Both the position numbers and the translations under genes were made by a program. This document shows positions 48,791 to 61,291 of a stretch of 64,000 nucleotides of DNA, one piece after another (position 1 is the first letter of the stretch; each line of letters opens with the position of its first letter). The stretch is from Paramarasmius palmivorus (lineage: Eukaryota; Basidiomycota; Agaricomycetes; Agaricales; Marasmiaceae). The notes beneath the pieces were generated by a model. The model made no database searches. It was not told the origin of the DNA and worked only from the letters and a program-made list of their open reading frames with translations. The stretch is taken from NCBI GenBank assembly GCA_037176845.1, contig JAYKXP010000009.1, positions 806,001-870,000 on the forward strand, given 5' to 3'.

Positions 48791-51700
48791 TTATAGTTTG
48801 CTCCTCTTTCTCTTGCGCACTCCATTATCCTCTTTTACATCTCTAGCCTGCTGATACATAAGTTCAAAGATAGACTTCTTCACCTCGATCTGACAGGCGT
48901 CGACAGCCTTGATGCAGTATTGTTGGTCGCGCTGTACGTCTCCAGTTTTGACGTCAACAAGGCAACACGCGTACGTAACCTCTGCGTGAATTGCACCCCG
49001 TGGTACCGGCACAGTAGCAAGGCGGACAACGCATTTGCCAGCAGGCTCGCCCCTCAGCACATACGATGCTTTCCTGGTCCGCACAGTGATGCCCTTCGTT
49101 TCGATCCTCATTTGATTGGGCAGAATGCGATCTTGCTTTTCGTGATTGTAGAAGATACATCGATCTCCCAATTCTGTAAATCCAAGCGTAACAAGCATTT
49201 CCTGACCGTTGAACGAGTGCACATAACCATTGTCTCGGCCGAATAGTTTAACCCAGAAGGCGAATTTCTCTGGTCCTCCTCGGAGCTCGTAAAGCCAACG
49301 GTGGCTTGGGTGCGCATCCTCAGACCAGGTTCGACGAAGACGTGTATTGACAGGCGCCAGTAGCAACTCCATCACACTCCGAATGCCTTCGTCAGAGATA
49401 TCTGTGTGTGGCTGTTGCGACGGGGAAAAACTATAGGTGTCTGAGAACGCATTATGTCGTGGAACTAAACGCATGGCGTGCTGTCTTGAGGCTTCGGGAT
49501 CGTTGTCGTCAGCGAATGAGGAATAATTCCAAGACCCCGAAGAAAGTTGCGGAGGAAGATAGCGAGATGATGATGATTCACCGTAGTATGTTTCGGGATG
49601 GTATTTTGGATGGCTGTACCCGACACGAACAACGAATGGCGGTTTAGGAGCATCAACAATATGGAGTGGCATCTGCGTGCTAAGATGAGTTAGTAATTAG
49701 CAACCATACGATGAGAACGAGTACTTACGCCAAGTCGAGTACGTAGTCATAGTCAACTTCAAATCTAAGTCCTCCGGCACCATGCGCAATCCACTCCGCT
49801 TGAATGGCCAGGCCGCTGGCTGTCTGCCGTCCGAACATGACATCCATCACCCGTGCTCTGCCTCTGGCAGGCTTGGCAAAGATTTCCACTTCTCTGTACA
49901 ACCAAGGTACGTCCCGGGTGTGACTGTTGCGAATTTCACGGTCGATTTGAGCTGGAGTAAGGAGTTCTGGATGCTTTTCAGCCAATAGATTTTGGATGTA
50001 CCTCGGATCCACCTTGAGAGCAGCAGTCTGATATTCTGCAGCGTCTATCCACGGAATGCCTGGTTTGACGAGAGAGTGTAAGGTTCGCTGTTCCGGGGTG
50101 TAACGAACTAGGAAATTCGGCTCCGCTAGTATTTGAGCATCCTTGGTGTAAACGAGTGTTTGTTGGTGGTTGACACCATGAAACTCATGATGCTCCACCA
50201 CAAAACCATCCCATCCATAGACTGTGTGTTGAACTAAATCACCAGGCTTCCAAAACTTCTGGGCACCCCATCCGATATGCCTTCGCACATTGTTGCCATC
50301 CAACGTGTACATTCCATCTTGTTCTATCGCAATCACCTCCCCTTCTATACCCTCTACCCTGGTTTGAACTCTATCACCGACCTGGAACTCCCAGCCGGAC
50401 ACACGCGGAAAGTGTTCTACGAGGAATGGATGTCTGGAGGAGTAGAAGAGTAGACCTTCACGTGGTGTGAGGTGTCGATGAAGGGGCTTGATGAATTCAG
50501 TGGAGATTTGTTCTACACGTAGGCCATGCTCGTGGTTGTACTTGCAGGCAGACACAAATTCACCAGATAGCGACTCGGGATGAAATAGGCACTGCGCTAT
50601 ATCACCGTGATGAGCTCCATCAAATGGTATTGCTTTCGTCGGTATCCGTGGAATGATGAGGACCCTGACCTCTTTATGACCGGATGATATGATCAAAGCA
50701 GCGTCGCCGTGATAATATCTCAGGCTGTGGCACTGTTTGAGTATGGTGGGTGATATCAGGGACTTGGAACTTTGACCAGCTGGCTTGGATTGGAGTAGAT
50801 CATCGTCTTCGGACTTTGAACCTGGGTTGTCTGAGGATGCGGATACGGATACGGGTAATTCCTCTGCAGAGATAGCCCATATATCATCTCTAGGAAGAGG
50901 TAGAGGTGGAGGTGGAGGCGTTTTGTAACGAACTTGACTCCTTTTCGGCTCATGTGGTGGACTGGTATAAAGTGATACCCAGCGACCAACCATGTACTCA
51001 AAAGGAGTTTTGTCGTAATGATCTGTGAGCATCTTCAGGGACAACGGAGCTTCGAAAGCGTCCATTTGAACCATTTTGATGCCATTCAATCCATCTGCAT
51101 CCCGAACTACGTATGGACACATGCGAAAAGCAACTGCCGTCAAGCCAGGGTTCTGGGTTTCGACGTAGAGAAAGTTGTCCTTTGTTCGTCGTGCATAGAT
51201 GTTCACATCGCAATTGGCTGGCCTCTTGTTTTTGAACGTGTCGCTGAAGCTCTTCCACCATTTGATAACATCGTGCTGGCGTTTGCGCTAGGGAAAGGTC
51301 AATCTCAGTGAGAAAGTAATATCAGTATTATGACATACATGAATAAATAGGAGCCATATTGGCTTTAAGCCGAACTCTTGATGCGCCTTCTCTCTGCGCT
51401 CTATAACTTCGGTGTTCTGATTATCGTACAATGCTAACATCGTTCTTCGAGCATATTCGAGTAGCTTGTAATTGGCTTTACCCTTCTCGAAATCTATAAA
51501 ATCTCTCTCAGGTACAGGTAATAATTCTGCATCACCCGAGCTGGTCGTAACGGCATGATAATTGATTGGAGAGCCATCGTCCTCGCCCTCATCATCTCCT
51601 GCAATGAACCCGTCTATCGGAAGTTTAGATACACTCATAAGAAGAAACTATGAGCGCATACCTAAATCTTCCTCGTCGTCATCGTCCTCCTCGTCGTGGC

Positions 51701-52472
51701 TGACCTCGGCCTCAATATCGAGGAACCTTGAAGGGCAGTCCACATCTTTCACATTGCGCTTTCGCTTTCTCGATCTCCGACTCTTGACCTCTTCCTCATC
51801 CACAGAGTCCAAATCTTCCCCCGACAATAGTTCTTTGGCATGCAATGACACCTTGTTCTCAACCTCCATTGCCGGATTAACCTGTGGGCCTTCTACTAAT
51901 TCCTCTGCCTCCGCCTCTATGCCTCGAGTGGTCGACATTGCGTGCACATCTTGCTCCCTTTCTGCTAACTTGTTGATGGGCTCTTCCGGTGACTCTGGTG
52001 CTTCCTTCGTGCTAGGTCGTTCAACTATTGTCGGTAACGGAGCGTCTCCTTCACCATCACACTTCTCAGGCTCTCCAGCACTGCCATCTGAATGATTGCT
52101 GTCTGCTACCGATGTATGAGGTTCCGGTGATGGCGTATGTGTGACCTCTCCCCTGAACGTTGTCAGAGAGTATCCAAAGTGCCCTGTGAGGACTACTCGG
52201 CCGTTCAACATGCTGTACATGGGTATCACAGACATGTCAGGGGATGAATGAGGAGAGGGAGAAGGAGAAGCGATGGTATCTGAGTCACCAGAACCAGAAG
52301 TTCCTTCGGCTTTCGTAGATGGAGGGCTAGATGTCGAGGGACGACTGCCTTCTGAAGATACATCTTCGATGGCCTCCGGTTCTCTGATGTTCTCGGGCAT
52401 TTTGGGAGATCTTGGTGTGCTTGAACATGGAGGCAGAGGTGGTTGGATTGTGTAGCTGTGGTCTTCGATCAT
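48791..52472 (-). CDS. NGN/KOW-domain (Spt5-like) protein
   Basis: The ATG at 52472 starts MIEDHSYTIQPPLPPCSSTP. The first 270 residues are acidic and Ser/Pro-rich with KSRRSRKRKRNVK and an acidic cluster. Then come KWWKSFSDTF, NIYARRTKDNFLYVETQNPG and KMVQMDAFEAPLSL, like an NGN domain, and FEYMVGRWVSLY. Two KOW-like units follow: WEFQVGDRVQTRVEGIEGEV and FWKPGDLVQHTVYGWDGFVV. The C-terminal 290 residues (GRDNGYVHSFNGQ and others) are not recognised and end in KRKRSKL. Joins through 51648-51640, 51288 and 49725-49672 keep the frame. Spt5 binds RNA polymerase II; this derived protein lies inside the hAT element, so a role in cargo expression or transposition is speculation. Confidence 0.75.
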
Positions 52473-53669
52473 TCTACCTGTGCTTGTCGTTTCTTTCCGC
52501 TTGATACAAATTGCGACTTGTCTCCTGTCAACTGCATTAGGGCTGCACTGGAGCCCTTTGAATCGCTGTGACCTGGCAAGAAAGCATTTCAGTTGTAGGT
52601 TCTAACATTTTTTTTTCGATGAAAAACTTGGAAAATCGAGTTTGTACTTATTTCTCTTGGGTTCATACATTGATTGTATCTACTGTATAATACATCGTAT
52701 ATTCAAGTCGATGCCTTACCTCTATGAAGAACGTTCAGCACAACGTCAAGAGTGTTTGCGGTTGAAGTAAAAAATTATGTAATCAGTATAGGTACCGAAC
52801 CATGAGGCTTCGCATCAGCGGAGGTTGCAATCACCTGAGAGAAAGGTTTCACCAAGCCTAGCCGAACATGTTCACCGATCGTTTTGCATCTTTCCTTCTT
52901 ACCCCCATCTCCATTTCCCGTTCCCCATTGTAGTCCCTCGCTGTACGTGTAGTATGAAATGCATGTAAATAACGATGAATCAAGTAAGGGCTAAGCAAGG
53001 ACTAGAACCCAAAGAGTAGTACAATGCGAACAAAAAAAGAGTACAAGGTCATAAGGCGTAAGCTCCAGTACCGTCTCTGTGCGATTGAACGAGGCTCATG
53101 TCATTGCCAGGCGGAAGGCACCGCCTTATCGCAATGTGTTTGCAGGAACAGGGTGTTACGTCGCAGGAGTGGGTGATGGTGAGTGTCAGTTTTTTTTTAT
53201 CCCTCTTCTGTTCACCTTCTATGTACAGATTCCGAACAATCTGAGATACGCGAGGACGTATTGCACCCACGTCGATACGCAATTTTCTCCTCGTTGGACA
53301 TTTTATCCCGCGTATCACCTTCCCTTCATTCCTGGGCGCCCGTGCATGCAGCCCAACATGCACGACATGGACCTAATCTGGTTAGGTGTTTCTCCTACGT
53401 CTTCGATGAGATTTACTCACGATACTCACGTTGCTAGAAACCAATCCACTCTGAGTTCCAGTTCGTACCCTCATTTGCTCCGGTTGACATACGTATTAAT
53501 CTCGCAATAGCTAGGTCGCCTATTAGATAAAGAGTGGGGACCAGCTACGGTACTTGGCCATCCACGCTCAATTTGAATGGGAAAGTATCGATATCAAAGG
53601 GGCAAGATATTCAGGAAGAGAAAGGGGCGAAAGGAAGGAAGAAGAAAAGCGAATAACTTGCGGCACTCC
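52473..53669. other. No firm gene; possible exons
   Basis: On the plus strand a frame with GTGCYVAGVGD can be spliced (donor near 53174, acceptor near 53229) to SEQSEIREDVLHPRRYAIF, but no start or end was found. The rest looks non-coding. Confidence 0.3.
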
Positions 53670-54004
53670 ATGCCTCAGAAAACTCCTGGTACGTTCGTTT
53701 CCTGTGCGTTTAGCTTTATTGACACTTCCATAGCCATCTTTGAGGTTCTCAAAGTCCTCCGAACGCTTTGCAACTGGCGATCGCAAACGCTGTGGTCATT
53801 CGACTCCCTTGAAACCCAGTCAGTTACTCCTTCCATTGCGCGTACATATCTAACGAATTTTCTCCCATCAGGAAACCATGTATCATGATGGAAAGTCACT
53901 GCGCCGATTCTCCTGGGTACGAGGACGATTTCATTGGCGGTACGGATTTCAGCAAGGAGGAATGTTGTTCCTTTCCGTATCCACTTCTAGAGGAGGTTGA
54001 TTAG
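53670..54004 (+). CDS. Small putative protein, 78 residues
   Basis: Three exons (53670-53688, 53734-53818, 53872-54004) join with GT-AG introns. The protein begins MPQKTPAIFEVLKVLRTLC and ends with an acidic, cysteine-containing stretch (ESHCADSPGYEDDF, EECCSFPYPLLEEVD). No family is recognised. It is inside the hAT element upstream of the transposase. Good splice signals and a clean stop support it, but short frames of this kind can occur by chance. Confidence 0.3.
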
Positions 54005-54260
54005 TTAGACCTGCTCTTTTTTGGGGTATCATAGTACGGTACACTATCCTAGATCGCATTGCATTCAGTGCCCAATCGGGCTAATACCTTAGAGGTCAAG
54101 CACGGGGATCTCTCATCAATGAGACCGTTTCCATCTCGCACCTTCGCCGTTTCGCTTCACTTCTATTGAAAGCAACGGGCCGACTCATTACATATCATCT
54201 TTGCGAGGATCACGAACCAAACCGTGCTGATTTTTTCGTCCCGATTCACCACGCAAGTCG

Positions 54261-54663
54261 ATGTCTCTGATGCCATCGACTCGCATAGTGACCCTTTGTC
54301 AAGGTGAGAAGGGAGCTTCTCTACAGGGCTTGATGGAGCTGGACCCTGTCATCCACAGAACAGAATTCGATACACAAATCTTTGGTGGCAGCTTCTCAAG
54401 CTCCGAATTCGGTCACCGCCTTGGTATGCGACACAACTTTGCAGCGTCCGGCATTGTCGGTAGGTCACATTCATCTTCTTTGGGGTTTCCTTTTCTGATC
54501 TTTGGTACATGTCGCTTTCTTCCAGATGCAAAGGCGACGCGTCAAAGCCCTAAACGCGTTGGTATGTTCGCATATCAAGTTAATCCCACTAAGCTTTTCA
54601 TCGGTAAGTATCGAGACTTGAAAGAAAGTTGGTCGCATTTCAGTCAATCTAAACTTCGTGTAA
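54261..54663 (+). CDS. Small putative protein, 86 residues
   Basis: Exons 54261-54423, 54526-54603 and 54644-54663 join in frame. The protein has MSLMPSTRIVTLCQGEKGA, then ELDPVIHRTEFDTQIFGGSF, and ends KLFIVNLNFV. Not recognised. A 74-bp foldback repeat begins 12 bp after its stop, the same arrangement as at the other two repeat copies, which makes a real gene somewhat more likely. Confidence 0.35.
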
Positions 54664-54675
54664 CGCGTTAAATAG

Positions 54676-54749
54676 CACCCCTTGATTGTGTCTGGCCTCT
54701 TCGCGGCTCAAGGGACCAGTAGCCACTTCGGTGGTGAAGCTAACAGACA
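54676..54749 (-). repeat. 74-bp foldback repeat, copy 3
   Basis: Plus-strand sequence starts CACCCCTTGATTGTGTCTGG and ends AGCTAACAGACA, the inverse of copies 1 and 2. It is 12 bp after a small plus-strand gene and about 290 bp upstream of the transposase ATG. Confidence 0.8.
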
Positions 54750-55037
54750 CCTAAATCTGAGATGGTTGTATATATCGGGCGCTTCAAGTCTCAGCACCGC
54801 TCCAAATTGACATCGCTTCCAGACACGCCTCAACATGCATCGGATAATCACCCTGAAAATTTTCCAAAGACTAATGACATACCAGACGTAAATCTTCACG
54901 GAAGTACGCATTCCGGCAGGTACAGAAAGAATTCCCAGCACAGTTTTAACATGTTGACATTTCTCCTAGTTAATACCGTTTAAAAGGACTCTGTGTGAGG
55001 AAATAATTCCCCCCAAGTCAGCTTACTCTATCCATCT

Positions 55038-58000
55038 ATGGCAAAGGAATCTAGCCGTGGTCGTGGTCGTGGTCGTGGTCGCGGTCGTGGTCGCGGTCGC
55101 GGTCGTGGTCAAGCCCAGCCAGGTAGGTTTAAACCATCCTCAGCCTTCCTTCAATATCATTGATTTGTAAAACCTATAGCTCCTGACGTGGATCCTCGAC
55201 AAGAAGACCAAACGTTCACCGTACCTGAAGAAGCTCTGGATACTGACGGAGGTGAGGTAAAGATGTTCTGCCTATGTTCTCGGACTTACATCGAACCCAG
55301 TGCCCGAGCAGGGGTCGACACCAGAGATGCAAGCCCCATTGCCGTGTGCCAATCCTACGTTCATGGAGTCGTTCGAGTTCTCTGACCTGACTCCATTGGG
55401 TACGTTTTCATTATTATCTTCCGTTTGTTGCGAGTTAACACATGGAATAGAAACATCAGGATCGTTCAATCAGCTTGTTCTCCCTGCAATGGGTAAGTAG
55501 TCCTTCGATTTAACACTGTATTCTAACTAAAATGCGATTAGAAACATCAACCCCACTCAGACCTCGACGTTCGTCAAGACCCAAAACCCCAACGCGTCTA
55601 CCCTTGCCCAGGACGGTAACGGTGGTCGAGCCAGGTCGAAAGAAGAAGAAGAAAAGCAAGAGTAAACCGAAACAGATAGCGCTGGAGAGTGCCACTCCTC
55701 AGCGAGCGTTGCGATTATGTACGTGAATGTCACACCCACCTCAAACGATTCTCTGACCTTGGCTTCATCATTCAGACCAGCGAGCCGGAGAAGTCTTCTC
55801 TCTTGGGCCTATCAGTTACGCCACGCCGAGACAGGCTCCTCGTGGACGTGCCGGGGACCCAGGGACTGTTCATTTCGAGGACGACACATCTGGCGAATTC
55901 ATCGATGTGGATATCGGCTTGGACGTCGACACCAGTGAAGACGAGGACGACGAAGGCGAGGACAATAGCGACGAGGACAGTGATGGTCCTCCCCCACCTT
56001 CGCCAACTCGTCGAAACCTTCACAGTAAGTACATGTCCTTGGTTTAATATCGACAACGTACTCACTTTCAATATCTTTTAGATCCATCTCCCCGATTGAG
56101 AAGGGCAGGTCCACGAGGAGGCCGACACACCCCTCGACGAAACGAGATCAGGACAACCACCAGCTCCAGGCGTCAAGTCACAGACTTTACTAGCAGTCCA
56201 CCGAGGGCAACCGCTGGCAAAGGGATGACAAAGGAGAGAGAGAAGAGGGCAGTCGACGTCCACACATTTTTCGTGTTAGTGAACGGAAGATATTGTTGTG
56301 AACTGTGTAGACAGTGAGTTTAACTTCTGGTAGCACGCATTCCTTTAACTAACTGGATTATAGAGAGAAGGACAAGAGCGACGACCCGGAACACTTCAAC
56401 ATTGCAAATTATAATAGGGGAACTTCAAGCTCGACCATGCGCAAACATCTTATCAAACATATGAAGGTTTGGGTATCTACGTGCGACAAACTTGGAATCA
56501 AGATAGACGCCCAGAATGTCAATGATGAAGTCGCGAAGTACCGAGCAGAGAACGACGTTCCTGTACCATCAGGCCTAGGATCGCAGCAACTGGAGGCATT
56601 TTCAATCGATGGTTTGCAGGTTGTGCTCATGGATCTTGTCGTAATTGAGGATCTCGTGAGTCACCTACACCTCACTGTCATTGCGTTACTTATTGTCATG
56701 CAGCCTCTTAACTTCGTGGAGTCCAAACGTCTCGTACACCTTATCCTCTACCTGAGGCGAGATATTACCGCCGACCACATTCTGGGTCGCACAACTATGA
56801 AGAACCTTATCATTCAAACTTGGTATGCCCACATGCATCGCCTGGCTCAACAATTCAAAGTATGTGTTTCGTGTTTCTGCATTTGCATTAGCTTATAGGG
56901 AGTATTAGGACGCATTAGGGCGCATCTCATTTACGACTGACGGTTGGACCGACATCGTTCTCTTTCCATTCATGGGTATCACAGCCCATTGGATTGATGA
57001 ATGTACTGTCGTAGAGAAGTCGTCGAAGGGTGAAGTGACGTCCCACACTTACCTCCGACTTAGAAACGAAGTCATTGCCTTCCATGAAGTACCAGTATCC
57101 CACACGGGTATTCATCTAGCTGAAATCTTCATTCGACTGTTGGTCCGTGTAGGCGTGCTGAAGCAGGTAAGTCACCAGCGTTGTTCATCGTTGCAAGTTT
57201 AACACCATCTTATTATAGATCGGTTGGGTCTCGTGCGACAATGCTTCGAACAACGATACTATGCTTGAACATCTTGAAAATCGTCTTATTAGCCAGGGAG
57301 TGCACTTTGACCGGTATGAAAACCATATCCGGTTAGTCTATTCATTTTTCCCGGATCAGTGCGCTAACGTTTGTCCAGATGCTTTGCTCATATCCTTCAC
57401 CTCGGCGTCACCTCCATTCTGGAGGCAATGGATGCAGTAGACCTGGCTTCGATATACGCTACAAAAGATGGGGGAAGGATGCCACCAAACCATGATGGTC
57501 GAATCCTAACACGAACGCGGGGCATGGTTCGCGAAGTAGGTCCTCTCCTTTTCTACGTTCGATCTAATTCTGATCCTGAATAGTGTCGTGCATCAAGTCA
57601 ACGTCGAATTGTCTTTTCAAGCATCGTCAGGGCTGCACGAGAAGGCCAAGAACTCATGCTCGTTCGGGATATTCCCAACAGATGGTCCTCTGCACACAAT
57701 ATGACATGGAGGTCATTGGAGCTTCGACCAGTAAGGCTGCGTCTTTCCAAACATTGCACAAGCACTAATTCCTGTTGGCAGCAACTCGAGGTCTTTCAAG
57801 CCCATCCTCAACACGGCCGCGATGTTGGTCCACACATCCTTCACCGATATGAGTGGGTGGCGCTCGAAAAGTGCGAGGCCGTACTCAGGGTACGTGGTGA
57901 TTCCCATTTCGTCCATAAAACCACTGACATCTTCTCAGGTGCCTCACGCCTTCCAGCACTTCTTGTCCAGAGAGGAGGCGCCATCTCTGGCATACGCAAT

Positions 58001-58952
58001 TCCGGCGTTCTACGCTGTTATAGAGGCTTGGGAAGAGCAGCAAGTGCAACACCCGGAACTGGAAAATGTCATCCAGCCTGGCATCAACAAGTTGAAGGAC
58101 TACCTTGATAAGATCGACGACGTCCCCGCGTATTTCCTTTCAATGGGTAAAAGACTAAATGTTCTATCCAATGTCCGCACTCATCGCATTGCAGTCATCA
58201 ATCCCGAAGTCAAGTTCCACTGGATTGAACGACAAATTCCTCACCGAAAGACTCACATCATGCGAAGGTTGTACACCGAGGTCAGTCAATGAGTACTTTA
58301 TTGCGAGTGATACTGAATTCGTTACAGCTCCGCAAACGACAGCCTTCATCTCCTCCGCCCCCGCCTCAACAATCTAATCACAACGCTCAACCCCTTCATG
58401 ATGATGATTGGGCGTTGAGGGTCCTTAAGATGAAGCCGTCCCAGGAACAGCCACGTCCCGATGGTACCGTAGAGGCCGAAGTGGAAGCTTATCTCAACGA
58501 TTCGACGCCTGTACCAGCAGGGAAGAAAGGTCTATTGCAGTACTGGCAGGCACGTATCATTCTTTTCGTCGTTACAATCGACACTGACCAAGTATTATCT
58601 ATAGTTAAAGCGACACACATATCCACACTTGTTTCTGCTGGCCATCGACCTTCTCCCTGTACAAAGCACTTCATTGCCATGCGAAAGACTTTTCTCAGGG
58701 GCTAGACGCACAAAAACCGACACCCGTACGCGCCTGGGCAATGAAGTAATGGAGGCTACCCAGATACTCAAGGCATCTGGCAAAAAGGAAGGTACCTTAC
58801 ACATGACGAAACATCTATCCCTTTCTGCCGACATGGAGGAGCTCGAGAGTATCTTGCGAAGGGAGGAGGAGCATGTAATTGAAACGGACGACATTGATGC
58901 ATTTGTTTCGAGTTTAGGGGACTTTTCTTTCGCAGAGGTAGTGGATTTATAG
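55038..58952 (+). CDS. hAT-family transposase with BED zinc finger
   Basis: The ATG at 55038 starts MAKESSRG followed by a run of Arg-Gly pairs. An acidic, Ser/Pro-rich N-terminus leads to a BED-type finger (VNGRYCCELCR, then HLIKHMK). The catalytic core includes ISFTTDGWTDI, with the first Asp, and IGWVSCDNASNNDTM, with the second, then ENHIRCFAHILHLGV. Next is DIPNRWSSAHNM, then VPHAFQHFLSREEAPSLA. The C-terminal dimerisation region reads YWQLKRHTYPHLFLLAID, STSLPCERLFSGARR and TDTRTRLGN. At least ten short introns all join in frame and no stop was found, so the enzyme looks complete and may be active. The element ends at 44805 and 61306 are its likely substrates. Confidence 0.85.
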
Positions 58953-59173
58953 ATTTTTGACTAGTAATCTATCTATCTAGCTTGCATTTTCTTGTAGTCT
59001 CCCCTAGGCAGACTCAATCGCTCGCAGTAATTTTCTTGCATTTTTTACTGTTATAGCTCGGTTCTTTGGGCATTAGTAATCTTTTGTCAGCATTAGTCGC
59101 ACGTAGAATCGTGAGAAGAAGAGTCTTTGTTTCCTTTCTCGCTGTCTTCCTCTCTCCATCCCAGTTCCTCACG

Positions 59174-61035
59174 ATGAATCTCAGGCCTAGGAAGCAGCTC
59201 AGGTCTGGGAAGCATCTCATGATGACACCACTGCAACCCCCTTCACCTCCTCCACCACCCCTTCCAGAGATCCGAAACAATGAAGAAGACAACGAAGACA
59301 ACGAAGACAACGAAGACAACGAAGACAACGAAGACAACGAAGACGACGGAATCAAAGACACCCTCGCAGTCCCTGACCACATCCCAACTTTTCTCATACA
59401 ATGCAATATCTCTGCACCGCTGGACTCGGCGGGCTTTAAACTCCCAGAAGGCACTCCAAGGCTGACGCACCACCTCACCCTTAAAATCCCACATGCTGTC
59501 GTCAACGCCATAACGGACCACACCGTTCAATGGATTTATCATATGATGAGGTGCATTGTGAACGAAGAAGGCACGCTCAGTTATGAAGGAACAGTAATCG
59601 AACCTACAAGCAACTTTGTCGTTCCAGAGCGGGCTGTTCTCGACTTCGAAGTCCGTGAGTGTAAAGCGTACTTACACCATTCTTTTCTGATCGATACTCA
59701 GGCTACGATTCCGGCTACATTGCCGACCCCGCAGCTATGGTAGAGCGTACCAGTGTCTCCTCCCAAAACGAACGACGAGATTCCAATTTTCGCAAGAATG
59801 TCATGGAACGTGATGAAATGGAAAAGGAAATCGAAGGGAAAATGTTCCGCTATCCTCAATGCGTCCTCGTCGAGCGTCTATCCGAGGTCTCTCCTGATGT
59901 TTCTCCCACATACTATGTGTCTGGATGTCACGCAATACATCTCATTCCTCATGCAAAAGCCAGCCATGTAAGTGAGCAACACGAATGATACTAGGAAACC
60001 TGTCTAATTTCTCTACTAGTACATCTCTTTCATGACCAACTGCGATATTACCAACATTGACGACGTACGCAATGGTCTTTTCATGACGAGCTCTATACAT
60101 TCTTGTTTGGGACAATCTCCTAACGAAAAGGGCAAAAAAAAGACCCCTCCGGTGTGTAGCTTTATGAGAGTGAGTTCCGTCTTTGGTGGAGCCTGCGCTT
60201 CCAGCTAAGCTTTCTTCAGATTCCCAATGACTTTTTGAAGAGAGAGCATATCAAGATACACAACGAAGTTGACCAAATGAAGCTCCCCGACGATCCTGGC
60301 ACTATGTCCGTCCATTTTCATATCCTCTCAATCATGCACAAGCTCCATATGAATCCTCTCAACGAACTCGTAAAAGTCGGACAACAGCTTTGGGATGGCA
60401 AAGTCGTTAGACAACCCCTTGAGAGGCACCACGCAAACAGTGTACCAGGTTATCTGCTGGATTATCACTATGGGTGTGTTGCCCTCGCCGTGTTTGTCCA
60501 GAAAAGAGGGGCATATAAACAGGAGTATAGGAGATTTGCCAAGCTTATCCAGGAAATATACAATCTAGGCGGTGGAGCGTATCTTCCAGAACGTGAAACC
60601 AGTGACAGTCGAGGTCGAGGTCGGGGTCGGGGTGGAGGCAGCGGTAGCGGTAGCGGTCGGGGTGGAGGCAGTGGTCATGGCGGAGCTAGCGGTAGTGGTA
60701 GCGGTCGGGGCGGAGGCAGTGGTAGCGGTCGGGGCGGAGGCAGTGGTAGCGGTCGGGGCGGAGGCAGTGGTAGTGGTCGGGGCGGAGCTAGTGGTGGCCG
60801 CCGGGGTGGTAGGGGGAAGGGGAAGGGAAAGAGTGGCCGGGGGCAGGGAGGAAGGAAGAAAACAGGTGGGGCAGGCCATGCTCAGACAGACCAGATTGAA
60901 GATATGGACCCGGAGGTGGAATTCGTCGACACCCTTTGGACTTTGGCTGTGTTTACGAGAAACTCTAGAGACATCCAGCAAAAGAACACGTCGATTCAAG
61001 CCTGGAGTGAAGGAGTTTCTGCTGGGGCACCTTAG
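59174..61035 (+). CDS. HNH endonuclease-like protein with Gly/Arg-rich tail
   Basis: The ATG at 59174 gives MNLRPRKQLRSGKHLMM, then a proline run and repeats of NED. A middle exon has YYVSGCHAIHLIPHAKASHY, and the next gives CDITNIDDVRNGLFMTSSIH. This AHLIPHAK...DDVRNG...LH order is the HNH_2-type nuclease core, with a His in the IPHAK block and the NG...H pair. The expected first Ala-His of the core reads CHAIH, a slight variant. Further exons give PDDPGTMSVHFHILSIMHKL and LLDYHYGCVALAVF, then a tail of about 80 residues of SGRGGG and RGRGRG repeats. It lies next to the right end of the hAT element, same strand as the transposase. The role may be DNA cleavage linked to the element; untested. 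Confidence 0.65.
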
Positions 61036-61291
61036 TTCTATGTTCTTGTTTCACTGCCCCTTGTGTTCTTGTGATGTACCCTATTCATTGCTGCTGGTTT
61101 ACTTGTATACAAGCCTCGTACTACGTATATCATGAATGTCACGCATACTTTCTACTTGAAAATTAGAGGGAGTTCGAGCTTTGGCTTAACCGTTCAGAAC
61201 CGCTTTACGGGCCGAGCCGGTTTCTTGAAATGGTTCCGAACCGGAACCGTGCCGACGTTCAACAAGCGAGCCTCGAACCAGCCGAACCGGA

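Noticed and set aside
60572..61135. Valine/alanine-rich frames across the Gly/Arg repeats (also 47844-48167)
   Set aside because: They are other readings of GC-rich repeats that code the RG tracts of real genes.
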